From Bog-756 sp963812525 (GTDB taxonomy: Bacteria; Actinomycetota; Acidimicrobiia; Acidimicrobiales; RAAP-2), in the NCBI GenBank assembly GCA_963812525.1, contig CAWEVL010000013.1:55881-119880 (forward strand): a stretch of 64,000 nt of DNA, read 5' to 3'. Under the pieces are notes generated by a model. That model did not search any database. It was not told the origin of the DNA and was given only the letters and a program-made list of their open reading frames with translations. A program made the position numbers and the translations under genes. Within the stretch, counting starts at the first letter, position 1; each line of letters starts with the position of its first letter. This document shows positions 8,208 through 17,248 of this stretch, piece after piece.

Positions 8208-9131
8208 TCAGTCGGACAGCAGTTCGGGGTGGCGGGCCGCCACCATCCTCCGCATGCCCTCCTGCCAACCCACGGTGGTGTTCCCGACCAGCTGGTGCAT
8301 CCGGGTCAGGTCGATCTGGACGCTGTCGATGGTGTGCTCGGTGGGGGCGAAGGCGGCCGGCACCCCGGTCAGCTCCGAGAAGTAGCTGCACCACATTTCG
8401 ATGCTGACGGCATCGTCGCCTCCCCAGTTGACGGTGGTGGCCGGCGTCCCGGCCGCTCCCAGCAGACCCGGGACCATGGCGATGATGTCATCCTGGTGCA
8501 ACGGGTGGTAGACGCTCGGTACGTCGACATGCACCGGGATCTCGCTGCCGTTGATCATCATCTCGAGGTGGATGGCCGGCCACCCACCCCGGTCGCCGTA
8601 GGGCACCGACAGGCGGGCCACGGTGGTAGGGAGATCGAACCGCTGGGCCGCCCACCGGGCCGTGGCCTCGGCGGCGATCTTGGAGATGCTGTAGGTGCGG
8701 AGGAAGGGCCATACCCCGTGGTTGTCCCCGAGTTGGTCCTCCTCGGCGAACACGTGGTGACCGAGGGGCTTGTAGACACCGGTGGTCGAGCAGTGGAGGA
8801 AGGCCGTGGCGTCCTGGTGGTGCTCCATCAACCAGGCCAGGCCCCCGCTGTTGGCCTGAAGGTCGAGGTTCCAGTCGTTGGTCTTGGACACGGCGAAGTT
8901 GACCACGTAGTCGGCGTCCCGGGGCAGGCCGGCCACATCGCCGGCGGCCAGGTCGATGGGGACGCAGCGAACCCCCGCCTCCTCGAGCCGGGCCCGGGCG
9001 GCCTGGTCCTTGAAGCGGGCGGCCCCCACCACCTCGTTCTGGCCGGCCAGGGCCATGGCCACCGGCTCGGCCACCTGGCCGGTCACCCCGGTGACGACGA
9101 TCTTCTTCCCTTGGAGAGGGGTAGCGGGCAT
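8208..9131 (-). CDS. NAD(P)-dependent epimerase/dehydratase family protein
   Basis: An extended SDR of 307 residues. KKIVVTGVTGQVAEPVAMAL is the dinucleotide-binding loop (T-G-x-x-G), HCSTTGVYKPLGHH holds the catalytic Ser/Thr strand, and TYSISKIAAE gives the Y-x-x-x-K pair. The C-terminal part has substrate-domain motifs (TTVARLSVPYGDRGGWPA). Substrate is unknown. I chose ATG 9131 because AAGGAG lies just upstream on the minus strand; the open frame continues further but without sense. Confidence 0.88.
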   Translation of the reverse strand: MPATPLQGKKIVVTGVTGQVAEPVAMALAGQNEVVGAARFKDQAARARLEEAGVRCVPIDLAAGDVAGLPRDADYVVNFAVSKTNDWNLDLQANSGGLAWLMEHHQDATAFLHCSTTGVYKPLGHHVFAEEDQLGDNHGVWPFLRTYSISKIAAEATARWAAQRFDLPTTVARLSVPYGDRGGWPAIHLEMMINGSEIPVHVDVPSVYHPLHQDDIIAMVPGLLGAAGTPATTVNWGGDDAVSIEMWCSYFSELTGVPAAFAPTEHTIDSVQIDLTRMHQLVGNTTVGWQEGMRRMVAARHPELLSD

Positions 9132-9454
9132 GGGCGGGCTCCTTGGCGAGGTGGGCAGGCGGACGCGTTCCAGGAAGCGGTGCGTCGGCTGCCGGGGGCT
9201 GTCGGGAGATACTAGGCAGGTCAGCCACGACCTGGCCCCCTCGGGGCTGGGCGGCGGGCCGAGGCCCTGATGCTCGGGGGCAGCGGCGCCAGGCGGCCCC
9301 GGGCACCATCCCGCTGTGGACACCGCGGCCCTGCCTGAGCCATACTGTCCATTCCGCCTGTTTTCGCCGGGGGGCCACATTCTCCCAGGTCACCGGAGGT
9401 TACACCAGGCGAATCGACAGTGAACCCAACCGCGATTTAGGAAGTGACGTTTTC
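9132..9454. other. Intergenic region between divergent epimerase and whiB
   Basis: No convincing gene is seen here. It must hold the promoters for both flanking genes. TACTGT and CGACAG-like elements are present, but I cannot assign a -10/-35 pair with confidence. Confidence 0.5.
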
Positions 9455-9685
9455 ATGAGTGCCACCTGGCGCAAGCACGCAGCCTGCCGGGGCATCGATC
9501 CTGATGTGTTCTACCCGGTCTCCGACGAGGAGGCCGGTGAGGCCAAGGCCATCTGCGATCAGTGCGCCGTGCGCGAGTCGTGCCTCGAGCATGCTCTGGC
9601 CAGCCGAGAGCGCGAAGGGGTCTGGGGCGGCACCACCGAGCGGGAGCGGCGGCGCATCCACCGCCAGCGGCGCAAGTCTGCCTGA
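9455..9685 (+). CDS. WhiB-family iron-sulfur transcriptional regulator
   Basis: 76 residues with the complete Wbl signature. Four cysteines (C11, C34, C37, C43; C-x22-C-x2-C-x5-C) bind a [4Fe-4S] cluster. G-V-W-G-G at residues 55-59 is followed by a basic C-terminus (TERERRRIHRQRRKSA) for DNA or sigma-factor contact. It is most like the short WhiB1/WhiB2 class. Members sense NO or redox state and act on sigma-70-dependent promoters. GGAAGTGA precedes the ATG. It is a single gene, and the Wbl family is confined to Actinomycetota and their phages, which supports the taxonomic call. Confidence 0.95.
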   Translation: MSATWRKHAACRGIDPDVFYPVSDEEAGEAKAICDQCAVRESCLEHALASREREGVWGGTTERERRRIHRQRRKSA

Positions 9686-9823
9686 GACTCCGCCCCGTCG
9701 GTCCGGACCACCAGTCCCGTCTGACCGTTCGATGACGGACCCCGAGTCGATGCACCGGTCCGGCGACGCACAGGAGGGGGCCTGGCCGACGGGTCGCTCG
9801 CCGCTGCGGCGGTCGATCCGCGG

Positions 9824-10393
9824 GTGGCCGCGGTGATCGGGTCGGTGGCCGCCCATCGGCCGGCCGACGAGCGCGAGGGCCTGTCCCGGTCCATCATCCT
9901 GGCCGAGTTGGAACGGTTGGACCGGCCCTTCGACGGCGATGCCGACCCGACCCACGTCACGGCGTCCGCCATCGTGGTCGGCCCGAGCGGCGTGGTCCTG
10001 CACCGCCACCGGCGGCTCCACCGGTGGCTCCAACCGGGTGGGCACCTCGAGGCCGGCGAGACACCGTCCGCCGCCGCCCTCCGCGAGTGCATCGAGGAGA
10101 CCGGCCTGCCCGTGATCCACTCGGGGACGACGCCGACGCTGGTGCATGTGGACGTGCACGCGGCGGCTCGGGGCCATGTCCACCTGGACCTGCGCTATCT
10201 GCTGTGGGCCCCGGACCTCCCGCCGGCCCCCGGGCCGGGTGAGAGCCAGGAGGTGGCCTGGTTCCGTTGGGACGACGCCCTGGCGCTGGCCGACGACGCC
10301 CTGGCCGGCGGCCTGGCCTCCGCCCGTAGGCTGGTCCGGGCCTCGACCGGCCACGGCGTCGGACCCCGGGCACACCAGCGAGAGGATCCGTGA
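9824..10393 (+). CDS. Nudix hydrolase
   Basis: Hydrolyses a nucleoside diphosphate linked to another moiety. The Nudix box spans residues 73-95, with G73, E79 and the R-E-x-x-E-E-T-G core all conserved. It is preceded by HRWLQPGGHLE. The substrate cannot be read from the sequence. The GTG at 9824 is taken as start. A strong AGGAGGGGG at about 9771 would suit an upstream CTG in the same frame, so the N-terminus may be about 14 residues longer. Its stop overlaps the start of the zinc-ribbon gene, forming an operon of three. Confidence 0.88.
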   Translation: MAAVIGSVAAHRPADEREGLSRSIILAELERLDRPFDGDADPTHVTASAIVVGPSGVVLHRHRRLHRWLQPGGHLEAGETPSAAALRECIEETGLPVIHSGTTPTLVHVDVHAAARGHVHLDLRYLLWAPDLPPAPGPGESQEVAWFRWDDALALADDALAGGLASARRLVRASTGHGVGPRAHQREDP

Positions 10394-11109
10394 TGGCCGA
10401 GCCGTTCGACACCCTGCTGCAGGTCCAGCAGCACGACACCACCCTCGACCAGCTACGGCGCAGGAAAGAGGCGTTGTCGGAGCGCGCCGCACTGGCCGAG
10501 CTGCAGCGAGAGCGGGCCGGGCTCGAGCGCTCCATGGCCGAGGCCCAAGCCCTGGTGGATGACCTGGCCGGGCGTCAGACCCGCCTCGAGGAGCACATCG
10601 CCGCTTCGGCCCGGCGGCGCCACGAGATCGAGCAGCGGATGCAGTCCGGCGTGGTCTCGGCGTCGCGGGACCTCCAGGCCATGGACCACGAGGTCCACCA
10701 GCTGGCCGAGCGACAGACCCGCCTCGAGGAGGAGGAGCTGGTCCTCCTCGAGGAGCAGGAGCCCCTCGACACCCGGCTGGGTGCGGACCGGGCCCGGGCC
10801 GCCGCCCTCGACGTCGAGGCCGATCGGCTGTCCTCTACCATCGTCGAGTCCGAGGCCGAGCTCGATGCCGCCATCGCCGCCGAGACCACCATCCGCGACG
10901 GGCTGGCCCCCAACCTCCCCGCCGACCTGGCCCAGCGGTACGAGGTGCTGCGGTCGCACCTCGGGGGAGTGGGCGCCGCGAAGCTGGTCGACGACCGGTG
11001 CGACGGGTGCCACCTGACCCTGCCGTCCGTGGAGGTGGAGCGGATCCGCCACCTCCCACCCGACGAGTTCGCCACCTGCCCACAGTGCGATCGCATCCTG
11101 GTGCACTGA
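10390..11109 (+). CDS. Coiled-coil zinc-ribbon protein (CT398/Rv2229c-like)
   Basis: About 200 residues of alternating Glu/Arg/Leu heptads form a long coiled-coil hairpin. A C4 zinc ribbon follows at the C-terminus (D-R-C-D-G-C-H ... T-C-P-Q-C-D). This architecture matches the widespread 'C4-type zinc ribbon' family (chlamydial CT398, mycobacterial Rv2229c). The mycobacterial gene lies directly before an RNase H/acid-phosphatase gene, and the same order is seen here with the histidine phosphatase. Start is GTG 10390 or ATG 10393, overlapping the Nudix stop. Confidence 0.85.
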   Translation: MMAEPFDTLLQVQQHDTTLDQLRRRKEALSERAALAELQRERAGLERSMAEAQALVDDLAGRQTRLEEHIAASARRRHEIEQRMQSGVVSASRDLQAMDHEVHQLAERQTRLEEEELVLLEEQEPLDTRLGADRARAAALDVEADRLSSTIVESEAELDAAIAAETTIRDGLAPNLPADLAQRYEVLRSHLGGVGAAKLVDDRCDGCHLTLPSVEVERIRHLPPDEFATCPQCDRILVH

Positions 11110-11136
11110 GGTCGTGCCCGTCCGAACGCTCCCCCG

Positions 11137-11733
11137 ATGCTGATCCTGGTCCGCCACGGAGAGTCCACTGGCAACGCCGAGGGGCTCCTGCTCGGCCGGA
11201 TCGATGCGCCGCTGACCGAACGGGGGGAGGCGCAGGCCCGGAGCGTGGGACCGGTGGTGGCCGGCGCCACCCGGGTGATCTCGAGCCCGCTCCAGCGGGC
11301 CCGCCGCACCGCCGAGGCCCTGGGCACCGGCCTGCCCGTCGAGATCGATGAGCGGTGGGTCGAGGTGGACTACGGGGAATATGACGGCCGCCCTCTCGGC
11401 GTCGTCCCCGACGAGGTGTGGACCAGGTGGCGATCGGACCCCGACTTCCGACCGCCGGGGGGGGAGACGCTGCGCGAGGCCGGGGACCGGGTGCGCTCGG
11501 CCTGCGAAGAGCTGTTCGCGGTGGACGGGGAGGGTGCCCGTGATACCGGCGCCGTCGTGGTGGTCAGCCACGTGTCCCCCATCAAGGCGGCCGCCTGTTG
11601 GGCACTGGGCCTCGGGGACCAGGGGGCGTGGCGCCTGTACCTGGCCACGGCGTCGGTGACCCGGATCACCTGGGGGGCCGCCGGACCGGTACTGGCCCTG
11701 TTCAACCAAACGCCGTGGACGGAGCGCGCCTGA
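11137..11733 (+). CDS. Histidine phosphatase (phosphoglycerate mutase-like)
   Basis: 198 residues beginning almost at once with LVRHGES (R6-H7-G8; His7 is the phospho-acceptor). The second catalytic region includes SSPLQRARRTAEAL, EVDYGEYDG, and the late VVVSHVSPIKAA His. Mycobacterial orthologues in this gene order (Rv2228c) carry an N-terminal RNase H domain. Here the protein starts at the phosphatase, so that domain is missing. A hydrolase acting on small phosphoesters such as alpha-ribazole phosphate is possible but unproven. Confidence 0.88.
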   Translation: MLILVRHGESTGNAEGLLLGRIDAPLTERGEAQARSVGPVVAGATRVISSPLQRARRTAEALGTGLPVEIDERWVEVDYGEYDGRPLGVVPDEVWTRWRSDPDFRPPGGETLREAGDRVRSACEELFAVDGEGARDTGAVVVVSHVSPIKAAACWALGLGDQGAWRLYLATASVTRITWGAAGPVLALFNQTPWTERA

Positions 11734-11753
11734 CGCCCGGGACGGGCGTCAGG
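11729..11753. terminator. Hairpin terminator between convergent genes
   Basis: Arms CCTGACGCCC and GGGCGTCAGG (10 bp, exact) enclose a 5-base loop and include the stop codon of the phosphatase gene. There is no T-tract. Its position between the plus-strand operon and the convergent tetR gene suits a (bidirectional) terminator. Confidence 0.6.
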
Positions 11754-11778
11754 GCCCGGCACCTCGCCGACGGCGCCA

Positions 11779-12447
11779 TCAGTCCAGCACCTGGGCCACG
11801 GTCACGACGATGCTCCGCTCGGCCTGGGCCGCCGAGTACCCGACGCCGAATCGGAGGAGGCTCCAGTACCGCCAGTCGGTGAACGCGGCCAGCACGTCCA
11901 GCACCGCCGGGGCCCGAGGCCCCAGCCGGTCGAGCTCCGGTGCCAGGGTCCGGGCCAGCTGGTCGCGGAGGACTCCCTGCTGCCGGTCGAGGATCTCGGC
12001 CAACGCCGCGCTGGGGGGCAGGCGGGTGTCGGTCGCCTGCAGCACCGGCCCGACGGCATCGAAGAGCCGGCGTCGTTGGCCGGCGAGGATCCCGATCCGT
12101 GCTTCCGCCGGGCCGTGGGGCGGGATGGCGGTGATCAGGGACCGGTGGTGGGTCAACTGGCGCTCGACGGCGGCGGTCCAGAGGGCCTCCAGACGCCCGA
12201 AGTGGTGGTAGAGCGTGCGCACGGCCACGCCCGTCCGCTCGGCTACCTGCTTGCCCGTGGGCACGAGGTGGCCGCCGTCGATCAGTTCGATGACCGCGTC
12301 CATGAGGGCATCCCGGGTGCGGCTGCCCCTGGCCACCCTGCGATCGGACCCGGGGTCCGGATCCCGTTGTCGGGCCGCATCATCCGCGCCCCGGCCGGGC
12401 GTCTTGCCATCCGCGCCCCTGCCGGGCGTCGTCCTTCGTCCTGCCAT
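11779..12447 (-). CDS. TetR-family transcriptional regulator
   Basis: 222 residues. After a basic, Gly/Asp-rich N-terminal extension of about 40 residues, the helix-turn-helix reads ALMDAVIELIDGGHLVPTGKQVAERTGVAVRTLYHHFGRLEALW, a clear TetR DNA-binding domain. The ligand domain is unspecific (LAAFTDWRYWSLLRFGVG). On the minus strand GAGGGGCAG precedes the ATG. The upstream 136 bases are unusually A/T-rich for this genome and probably contain its promoter. Targets are unknown; the amidohydrolase and alcohol dehydrogenase genes lie next upstream on the same strand. Confidence 0.88.
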   Translation of the reverse strand: MAGRRTTPGRGADGKTPGRGADDAARQRDPDPGSDRRVARGSRTRDALMDAVIELIDGGHLVPTGKQVAERTGVAVRTLYHHFGRLEALWTAAVERQLTHHRSLITAIPPHGPAEARIGILAGQRRRLFDAVGPVLQATDTRLPPSAALAEILDRQQGVLRDQLARTLAPELDRLGPRAPAVLDVLAAFTDWRYWSLLRFGVGYSAAQAERSIVVTVAQVLD

Positions 12448-12583
12448 CTGCCCCTCGTCCTGCTACTACTGTTCCTCCAGTCCAGTCTAGAGAGGGGTAG
12501 ACGGAATCATTTGAAATGGGCGTAAAAAGTCACTAAACAGTAGATAAGAGTCCCCCAGAATACGATTTCGCTTGGATGGATCG
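12448..12583 (-). promoter_or_regulatory. A/T-rich promoter region of tetR
   Basis: This stretch has markedly lower G+C than its surroundings (for example TTTGAAATGGGCGTAAAAAG on the plus strand). It separates the amidohydrolase stop from the tetR start and holds GACTGGACTGG-type short repeats next to the start. A specific operator cannot be assigned. Confidence 0.4.
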
Positions 12584-13834
12584 CTACTGGCTACGGTCGG
12601 GAAGCCGGTCACGGACCAGCCGGCCCCCCTGCATCACGGCCAGGAGGTTACCCGGGTCCCCCAGGAGCGAGAGGTCCTCGACCGGGTCGCCGTCCACGAC
12701 CACCAGGTCGGCCAGCTTGCCCTCGGTCACCGTGCCCAGCTCGTGCTGGCGGCCCATGAGTTCGGCCCCGTGCTTGGTGGCCCACCGAATGACGTCCAGT
12801 GGCGGGATCCCGATCTCGACGCCGTAATAGGCCAGCTCCTCGCCGTAGTGGCCGTGGGGGAGGCCGATGGCGCCGTAGTCATCGCCCAGGACCAGGCGCA
12901 TGCCGGCCGCGTTGGCCCGGGGCAGGATCTCGGCCATGGCATCGATGTCCTCCTGCATGCTGTCGGTGAAGCCCAGCTTGGCGCCACCCATCGAGCGGAG
13001 GAAGCGGGCGGGGAACATCATCGACGGGACCACCGGGGTTCCGGAGGCCACGATGCGTTCGACGCACTCGTCGTCCATGCCGTCCCCGTGGTCGATCACG
13101 TCGATGCCGAGGTCGAGGGCCATGTGGATGGCCTCTCGGTTGGCGATGTGGCCCCGCACCTTGGCGCCCCGCAGGTGGGCCGCCTCGATGCCCGCCGCCA
13201 TCTCCTCCCGGGTCATCTCCAGCTGTTCCTTGGGGCCGATGGTCCCGTGGCCGCCGGTGACGAACATCTTGATCATCTCGGCGCCCTCTTTGATCTCGGC
13301 CCGCACGGCGCGGCGGAAGTCGTCGGGACCGTCGCTCGGTCGGATGGCCCCGAGGGCCCCGATCTGCCAATGGGGCGGATAGCTCCGGTCACCGGCGTGT
13401 CCGGTGGTACTGATGTCCCGACTGCACGGAACCAGTCGTGGCCCCGGGATGAGGCCCCGGTCGATGGCCACCTTCATGGAGGCGTCGATGGCGAACGGAG
13501 CGCCTGCGGAGACGGCGCTGGTGAACCCACTCTCCACCAGGAGGCCGAGGCTGTTCACGGCGCGGACGACCTGCAGGGCCATCGGCTCCTCCAGTCCGAA
13601 GGGAGCCGGGACGGTGCCGAGGTCGTGGTACGTGGCGTGGAAGTGGCAGTTGACCATGCCCGGCATGACTGTCCGGCCCGAGAGGTCGACCACCCGGTCG
13701 TCGGCTCGGGGCTCGGGGGGCGGACCCGGGCCCACCGCCGCGATCCGGTCGCCGTCCACCACCACATGGGCGTCGTGTAGCACCGTGCGGTCGCCGTCGA
13801 CCACGGTGGCGTGAGTCAGGGCTAGGCGGGTCAC
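12584..13834 (-). CDS. Metal-dependent amidohydrolase
   Basis: A member of the imidazolonepropionase/prolidase-like amidohydrolases, about 416 residues. It has an N-terminal beta-sandwich strand DLSGRTVMPGMVNCHFHAT (H-x-H metal pair), KMFVTGGHGT (possible carboxylated-Lys region), RGHIANREA, DVIDHGDGMDD and LVLGDDYGAIG (metal Asp). It ends with GKLADLVVVDGDPVEDL, the returning beta-sandwich. The substrate is probably a cyclic amide or dipeptide; this is not determined. GTG at 13834 (or 13840, in frame) is taken as start because the upstream dehydrogenase stops at 13848. The two genes form an operon. Confidence 0.88.
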   Translation of the reverse strand: MTRLALTHATVVDGDRTVLHDAHVVVDGDRIAAVGPGPPPEPRADDRVVDLSGRTVMPGMVNCHFHATYHDLGTVPAPFGLEEPMALQVVRAVNSLGLLVESGFTSAVSAGAPFAIDASMKVAIDRGLIPGPRLVPCSRDISTTGHAGDRSYPPHWQIGALGAIRPSDGPDDFRRAVRAEIKEGAEMIKMFVTGGHGTIGPKEQLEMTREEMAAGIEAAHLRGAKVRGHIANREAIHMALDLGIDVIDHGDGMDDECVERIVASGTPVVPSMMFPARFLRSMGGAKLGFTDSMQEDIDAMAEILPRANAAGMRLVLGDDYGAIGLPHGHYGEELAYYGVEIGIPPLDVIRWATKHGAELMGRQHELGTVTEGKLADLVVVDGDPVEDLSLLGDPGNLLAVMQGGRLVRDRLPDRSQ

Positions 13835-13847
13835 GGCCACGCGCCGG

Positions 13848-14780
13848 TCACGGGTCCACCACCACTTTGATGGCCCCGGAGGTCCGGTCGGCCGCCACCC
13901 GGAAGGCCTCCGGGGCATCCTCGAGCGGGAAGCGGTGGGTGATGACGGCTCCCGGGAGGTCCGGCGTGTCGATGAGGACCCGGACCGCCTCCTCGAACTC
14001 CGAGCCGTGGTGGGTGTGACCGTAGGTGAAGGCGGGGACCAGGTTCGCTTCCTTGACCAGGATGCCCATGCCGATGGTCACCGGGTCCCAGAAGTTGGCC
14101 AGGACCCCGATGGTCCCGCCCGGTCGCACCCGTTCGCTGGCCAGGTCCATCGAGCCCTGGGTGCCGGCAGCGTCGAGGACCACGTCGTAGTCGGAGCCGA
14201 GGGTGGCGCCCGCCCCGAGTTCCTCGGCGGCGGCCAGTCGCTCTGGCCGGTGACCCTGGACGTCGACGGTGGCACCCAGGGCGCGGACGACGGCAACCGC
14301 GCACAGGCCGATGGGCCCGGCCCCGATGACCAGCACGGTGGCGCCCGGGACGACGCCGGACCGGTGAGCGCCGTGGAGGGCCACAGCCACCGGCTCCACC
14401 AGGCAGGCCACCGCCAGGGGCAGGGTCGGGGGAAGCGGGATGGCGCAGGACGCATCGACCCAGGCTTCGTCGGCCAGGCCACCATCGAGGCTGGTCCCGT
14501 AGAGGGACCCGAAGACCTCGGTGCACTGCTGCACCTCACCGGCCCGGCAGCGGTCGCACCGCCCGCACCGGACCGCGGGGAGGACGGCTACCGGCGTGCC
14601 GTCGTCCAGTCGGCCACAGAACTCGTGCCCCAGGGTCACCGGCGAAGGCCCGTAGCTGACCATGTGCAGGTCTGAGCCGCAGATGCCCGAACTGGACACC
14701 GATACCCGCACACCGATGGTGGGATCCTCGGACACCTCGACCAGGCGGATCCCCTCCGAGGTGTTCCTCACGCCGCGCAC
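13848..14780 (-). CDS. Zinc-dependent alcohol dehydrogenase
   Basis: Medium-chain dehydrogenase, about 310 residues. SSSGICGSDLH supplies the catalytic-zinc Cys and TLGHEFCGRL the His-Glu pair. RCGRCDRCRAGEVQQC gives the four structural-zinc cysteines, and VLVIGAGPIGLCAVAVVRALGA is the NAD(P) Rossmann loop. Start at GTG 14780 (alternative 14771) is chosen because the first strand of the fold begins immediately after. The longer open frame upstream shows no homology-like sequence. It is transcribed with the amidohydrolase. Confidence 0.88.
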   Translation of the reverse strand: MRGVRNTSEGIRLVEVSEDPTIGVRVSVSSSGICGSDLHMVSYGPSPVTLGHEFCGRLDDGTPVAVLPAVRCGRCDRCRAGEVQQCTEVFGSLYGTSLDGGLADEAWVDASCAIPLPPTLPLAVACLVEPVAVALHGAHRSGVVPGATVLVIGAGPIGLCAVAVVRALGATVDVQGHRPERLAAAEELGAGATLGSDYDVVLDAAGTQGSMDLASERVRPGGTIGVLANFWDPVTIGMGILVKEANLVPAFTYGHTHHGSEFEEAVRVLIDTPDLPGAVITHRFPLEDAPEAFRVAADRTSGAIKVVVDP

Positions 14781-15094
14781 CGAATTAGGTCCCCGTGACC
14801 GGTCGGCCCCCGGTGGCCGTCGATACCGGGGCGTGGGCCCGTTCCGCGGGACGGAAGTGCAGATAGCCGGTGAGCGCATGCATGCAGGTCCCCGTTTCCT
14901 CGACGCTGCCGGTGGATGACCCCAGGAAGGTCCCACGGCCCAGGCGCCGAAATCTAACAGTCTGGGCTGTGCCGGGGGGCGGCGCCGGTCGCACGGGCAG
15001 AGCGCCGGGGACGGTCCCGGCCGGCGGGGTCGACAGGGCCCCAGAGCAGCCGGACCGGACGCGGTTGCTCGACCGACCGATCAGGACCGGCCGG
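14781..15094. other. Intergenic region, no gene seen
   Basis: About 310 bases upstream of the dehydrogenase. It contains a GCATGCATGC palindrome (14875-14884). An A/T-richer stretch near 14950 reads TGTTAGATT on the minus strand and could be a -10 element for the dehydrogenase operon. Confidence 0.4.
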
Positions 15095-15448
15095 TCAGCG
15101 CTGGTGCTCGCGCACCTCGCGGGCGTACCGGGCGGCCAACTGTCGTGAGAACCCCCAGGCCCGACCGATCTGTCCGATGCTCATTCCTTCCTCTAGGGCG
15201 GCGGCGGTGAGGGCCAGACGGGTGCGGTGACGATGGCGTTCGAACTCGGCCAGGGCGTCGGTCAGCTCCTGCCGCGCCGAGTGCGCCCCGCTGGCCTCCA
15301 TCACCTCCTCGAGTGGGGACCCCCTCTCGATGCGACGCGCCGTCTGCCGATAGGCAGTCTCCTTGAGCCGGAGATCGGCGCGGAGCCGCCTGGCCGACTC
15401 GAGCAGGTCGTCGATCTCGTCCAACGCCGTGTCGCGCAACTTGCTCAC
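15095..15448 (-). CDS. Small helical protein with C-terminal helix-turn-helix
   Basis: 117 residues, starting at GTG 15448. The first 80 residues are charged helices (LDEIDDLLESARRLRADLRL...ARQELTDALAEFERHRHRTRLALTAAAL). The end, EGMSIGQIGRAWGFSRQLAARYAREVRE, has the spacing of a sigma-region-4/MerR-like helix-turn-helix. I do not recognise the family; a DNA-binding role is an inference from the C-terminus. Confidence 0.65.
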   Translation of the reverse strand: MSKLRDTALDEIDDLLESARRLRADLRLKETAYRQTARRIERGSPLEEVMEASGAHSARQELTDALAEFERHRHRTRLALTAAALEEGMSIGQIGRAWGFSRQLAARYAREVREHQR

Positions 15449-15576
15449 GCGGGAAATCCTAGGCGCGCCAAACCGAAATCGTGTGGCTCTTGGCCCGGCG
15501 GAATCCCCGCGTGACGTCCGGGTGTCCGGTGCCGCAACGGCCCGTCGGTGATGTGGAGAACGGACAGTCGACACTC

Positions 15577-15616
15577 TGGAAGTGCGGGCACCCCTCACCG
15601 GGTGCCCGCACTTCCA
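15577..15616 (-). terminator. Long hairpin terminator after the permease gene
   Basis: A perfect 17-bp stem (left arm 15577-15593, right arm 15600-15616) with a CTCACC loop lies 16 bases beyond the permease stop on the minus strand. No T-run follows, as is common for G+C-rich actinobacterial terminators. Confidence 0.7.
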
Positions 15617-15631
15617 CCGGACCGGGCCCGG

Positions 15632-17248
15632 TCACTGGAACTCCGGGTCCGGATCGATCCCGAACAAACCGACCTCAGTGCCGATGCTCTCGGGGACCTT
15701 GGTGGGCGTGTCCCGATTGAGCACCTCCCCTCGGAAGAAGGGGGGGCGGATGGCGGCGTAGACGAACATCAGGACGACGCCCATGATTAGGGAGAGGAAG
15801 TCGATCAGGAACACCCCGCCGATGTCCCAGTGGGGCCAGAAGGTCATCTGCCATCCGGTGTAGCTGTTGACCGGCTGCCAGTAGAACCACAGGTTGTAAC
15901 CGAGGGCCGCCCACAGCATCACGCCGCCCAGAACGGGCAGGATGCCTCGCATCCACAGGCTGCGGGCACTCTCGAGACAGCGTGGCCCGGTAGTACCAGG
16001 CACAGGAGAAGCCGGTCAGGCCGTAGTAGAAGGCGATCATGACGCCGAGGGCCGAGACGGCGTCGGAGATGACCGTCCCGGCGGAGATGGAGTTCATGAT
16101 CACGTAGAGCACGATGGAGGCCAGGCCCATGACCACGGTGGAGAACGTCGGGGTGAGGAAGCGTCGTGCTGACCTTCGAGAAGGCGCTGGGGATCGCCTT
16201 GTAGACGCCCATGGCCAGTGTGGTCCGGGCCGTGGGGAGGATGGTGGTCTGGGTCGACGCGGCCGCCGAGCTCAGGACCATCAGCAACAGCAGGTGGACC
16301 AGGAGGTTCCCGAACCCGCTGCGTTCCGAACACCGAGTGCGCCGAGGACCGACAGCACGTCGCCCTGGTTGTTGGGGTTCCCGAGCCCGATGCCCGTTGG
16401 TCCCGATGCCGGCATAGCTCTGGGCCGCGAGGATTACGAGCACGTAGGTGAGCGAGCAGGATGACGGTGGACAGCACCGCGGCCCGTCCCGGGTACGGTC
16501 TGCGGGTTCGGCGGTCTCCTCGTTGACCGACACCGTGGTGTCCCATCCCCAGTAGATGAACAGCATCAGGAGCACGCCGTTGATGAAGGCCGAGGCCGAG
16601 GGGACGTCGAACGGGTTGAACCAGGACCACGCCGGGGTGAGGTGACCGAGCGGTGCCGTGCCGTTCCCCACCTTGACCAAGGCGACCACACGACAGTATG
16701 AGCAGCATGGTCAGCTCGATGCCGAGCAGGACCTTTTGAAAGTTGGCCGACACCTCGATGCCGACGTAGCAGATCCCCGTCATGACCACGATCCAGGCGA
16801 TCCCGACCAGCAGTACCCAGCCGCTGCTCGGATCGATGCCGATGCCGTTGGCATTGAACAGCAGGAAGACGTACTGCCCGGCCACCTGGGCCAGACTGGC
16901 CATGACCAGCACGTCGGCAGCCACGATGGCCCATCCACCCAACCAACCGGTCTTGGGTCCGAAGGCTCGGACCCCCCAGGTGAAGGTGGTGCCGCAGTCG
17001 GGATCGGCGTTGTTCAGTTCCTTGTACGCGTAGGCGATGAACAGCATGGGGATGAAGGCGACGATCGTGATGACGGGGGCCTGCAACCCGATGGCCGCCA
17101 CGACGAAACCGAGAGTGGCGGCCAGGCTGTAGGCCGGAGCCGTCGATGCCACGCCCACCACCGTGCTGGAGATGAGGCCCAAAGCCCCGTGCTTCAGTCC
17201 CTTCTCCGGTCGCTCGGTCGTCGGCAGGGATTTCACTTCGGTGACCAT
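15632..17248 (-). pseudogene. APC-family amino-acid permease, multiply frameshifted
   Basis: The product would be a 12-helix amino acid/polyamine/cation permease. The N-terminal part is clean (KHGALGLISSTVVGVASTAPAYSLAATLG, CGTTFTWGVRAFGP, GWLGGWAIVAADVLVMASLA). From about 16690 down to 15985 the frame changes at least six times, for example at 16690 (one extra T), around 16500, 16450, 16390, 16330, 16165 and 15985. Each segment still reads as permease helices (SAFINGVLLMLFIYWGWDTT, IVLYVIMNSISAGTVISDAV, WFYWQPVNSYTGWQMTFWPH). ATG 17248 has AAGGTGA upstream. The lack of in-frame stops or missense decay favours sequencing indels over genuine decay. It is head-to-head with a universal stress protein gene, a common pairing. 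Confidence 0.75.

Noticed and set aside
14875..14884. GCATGCATGC palindrome as an operator
   Set aside because: Too short and simple, and no symmetry extends beyond it; kept only as a note in the intergenic entry.
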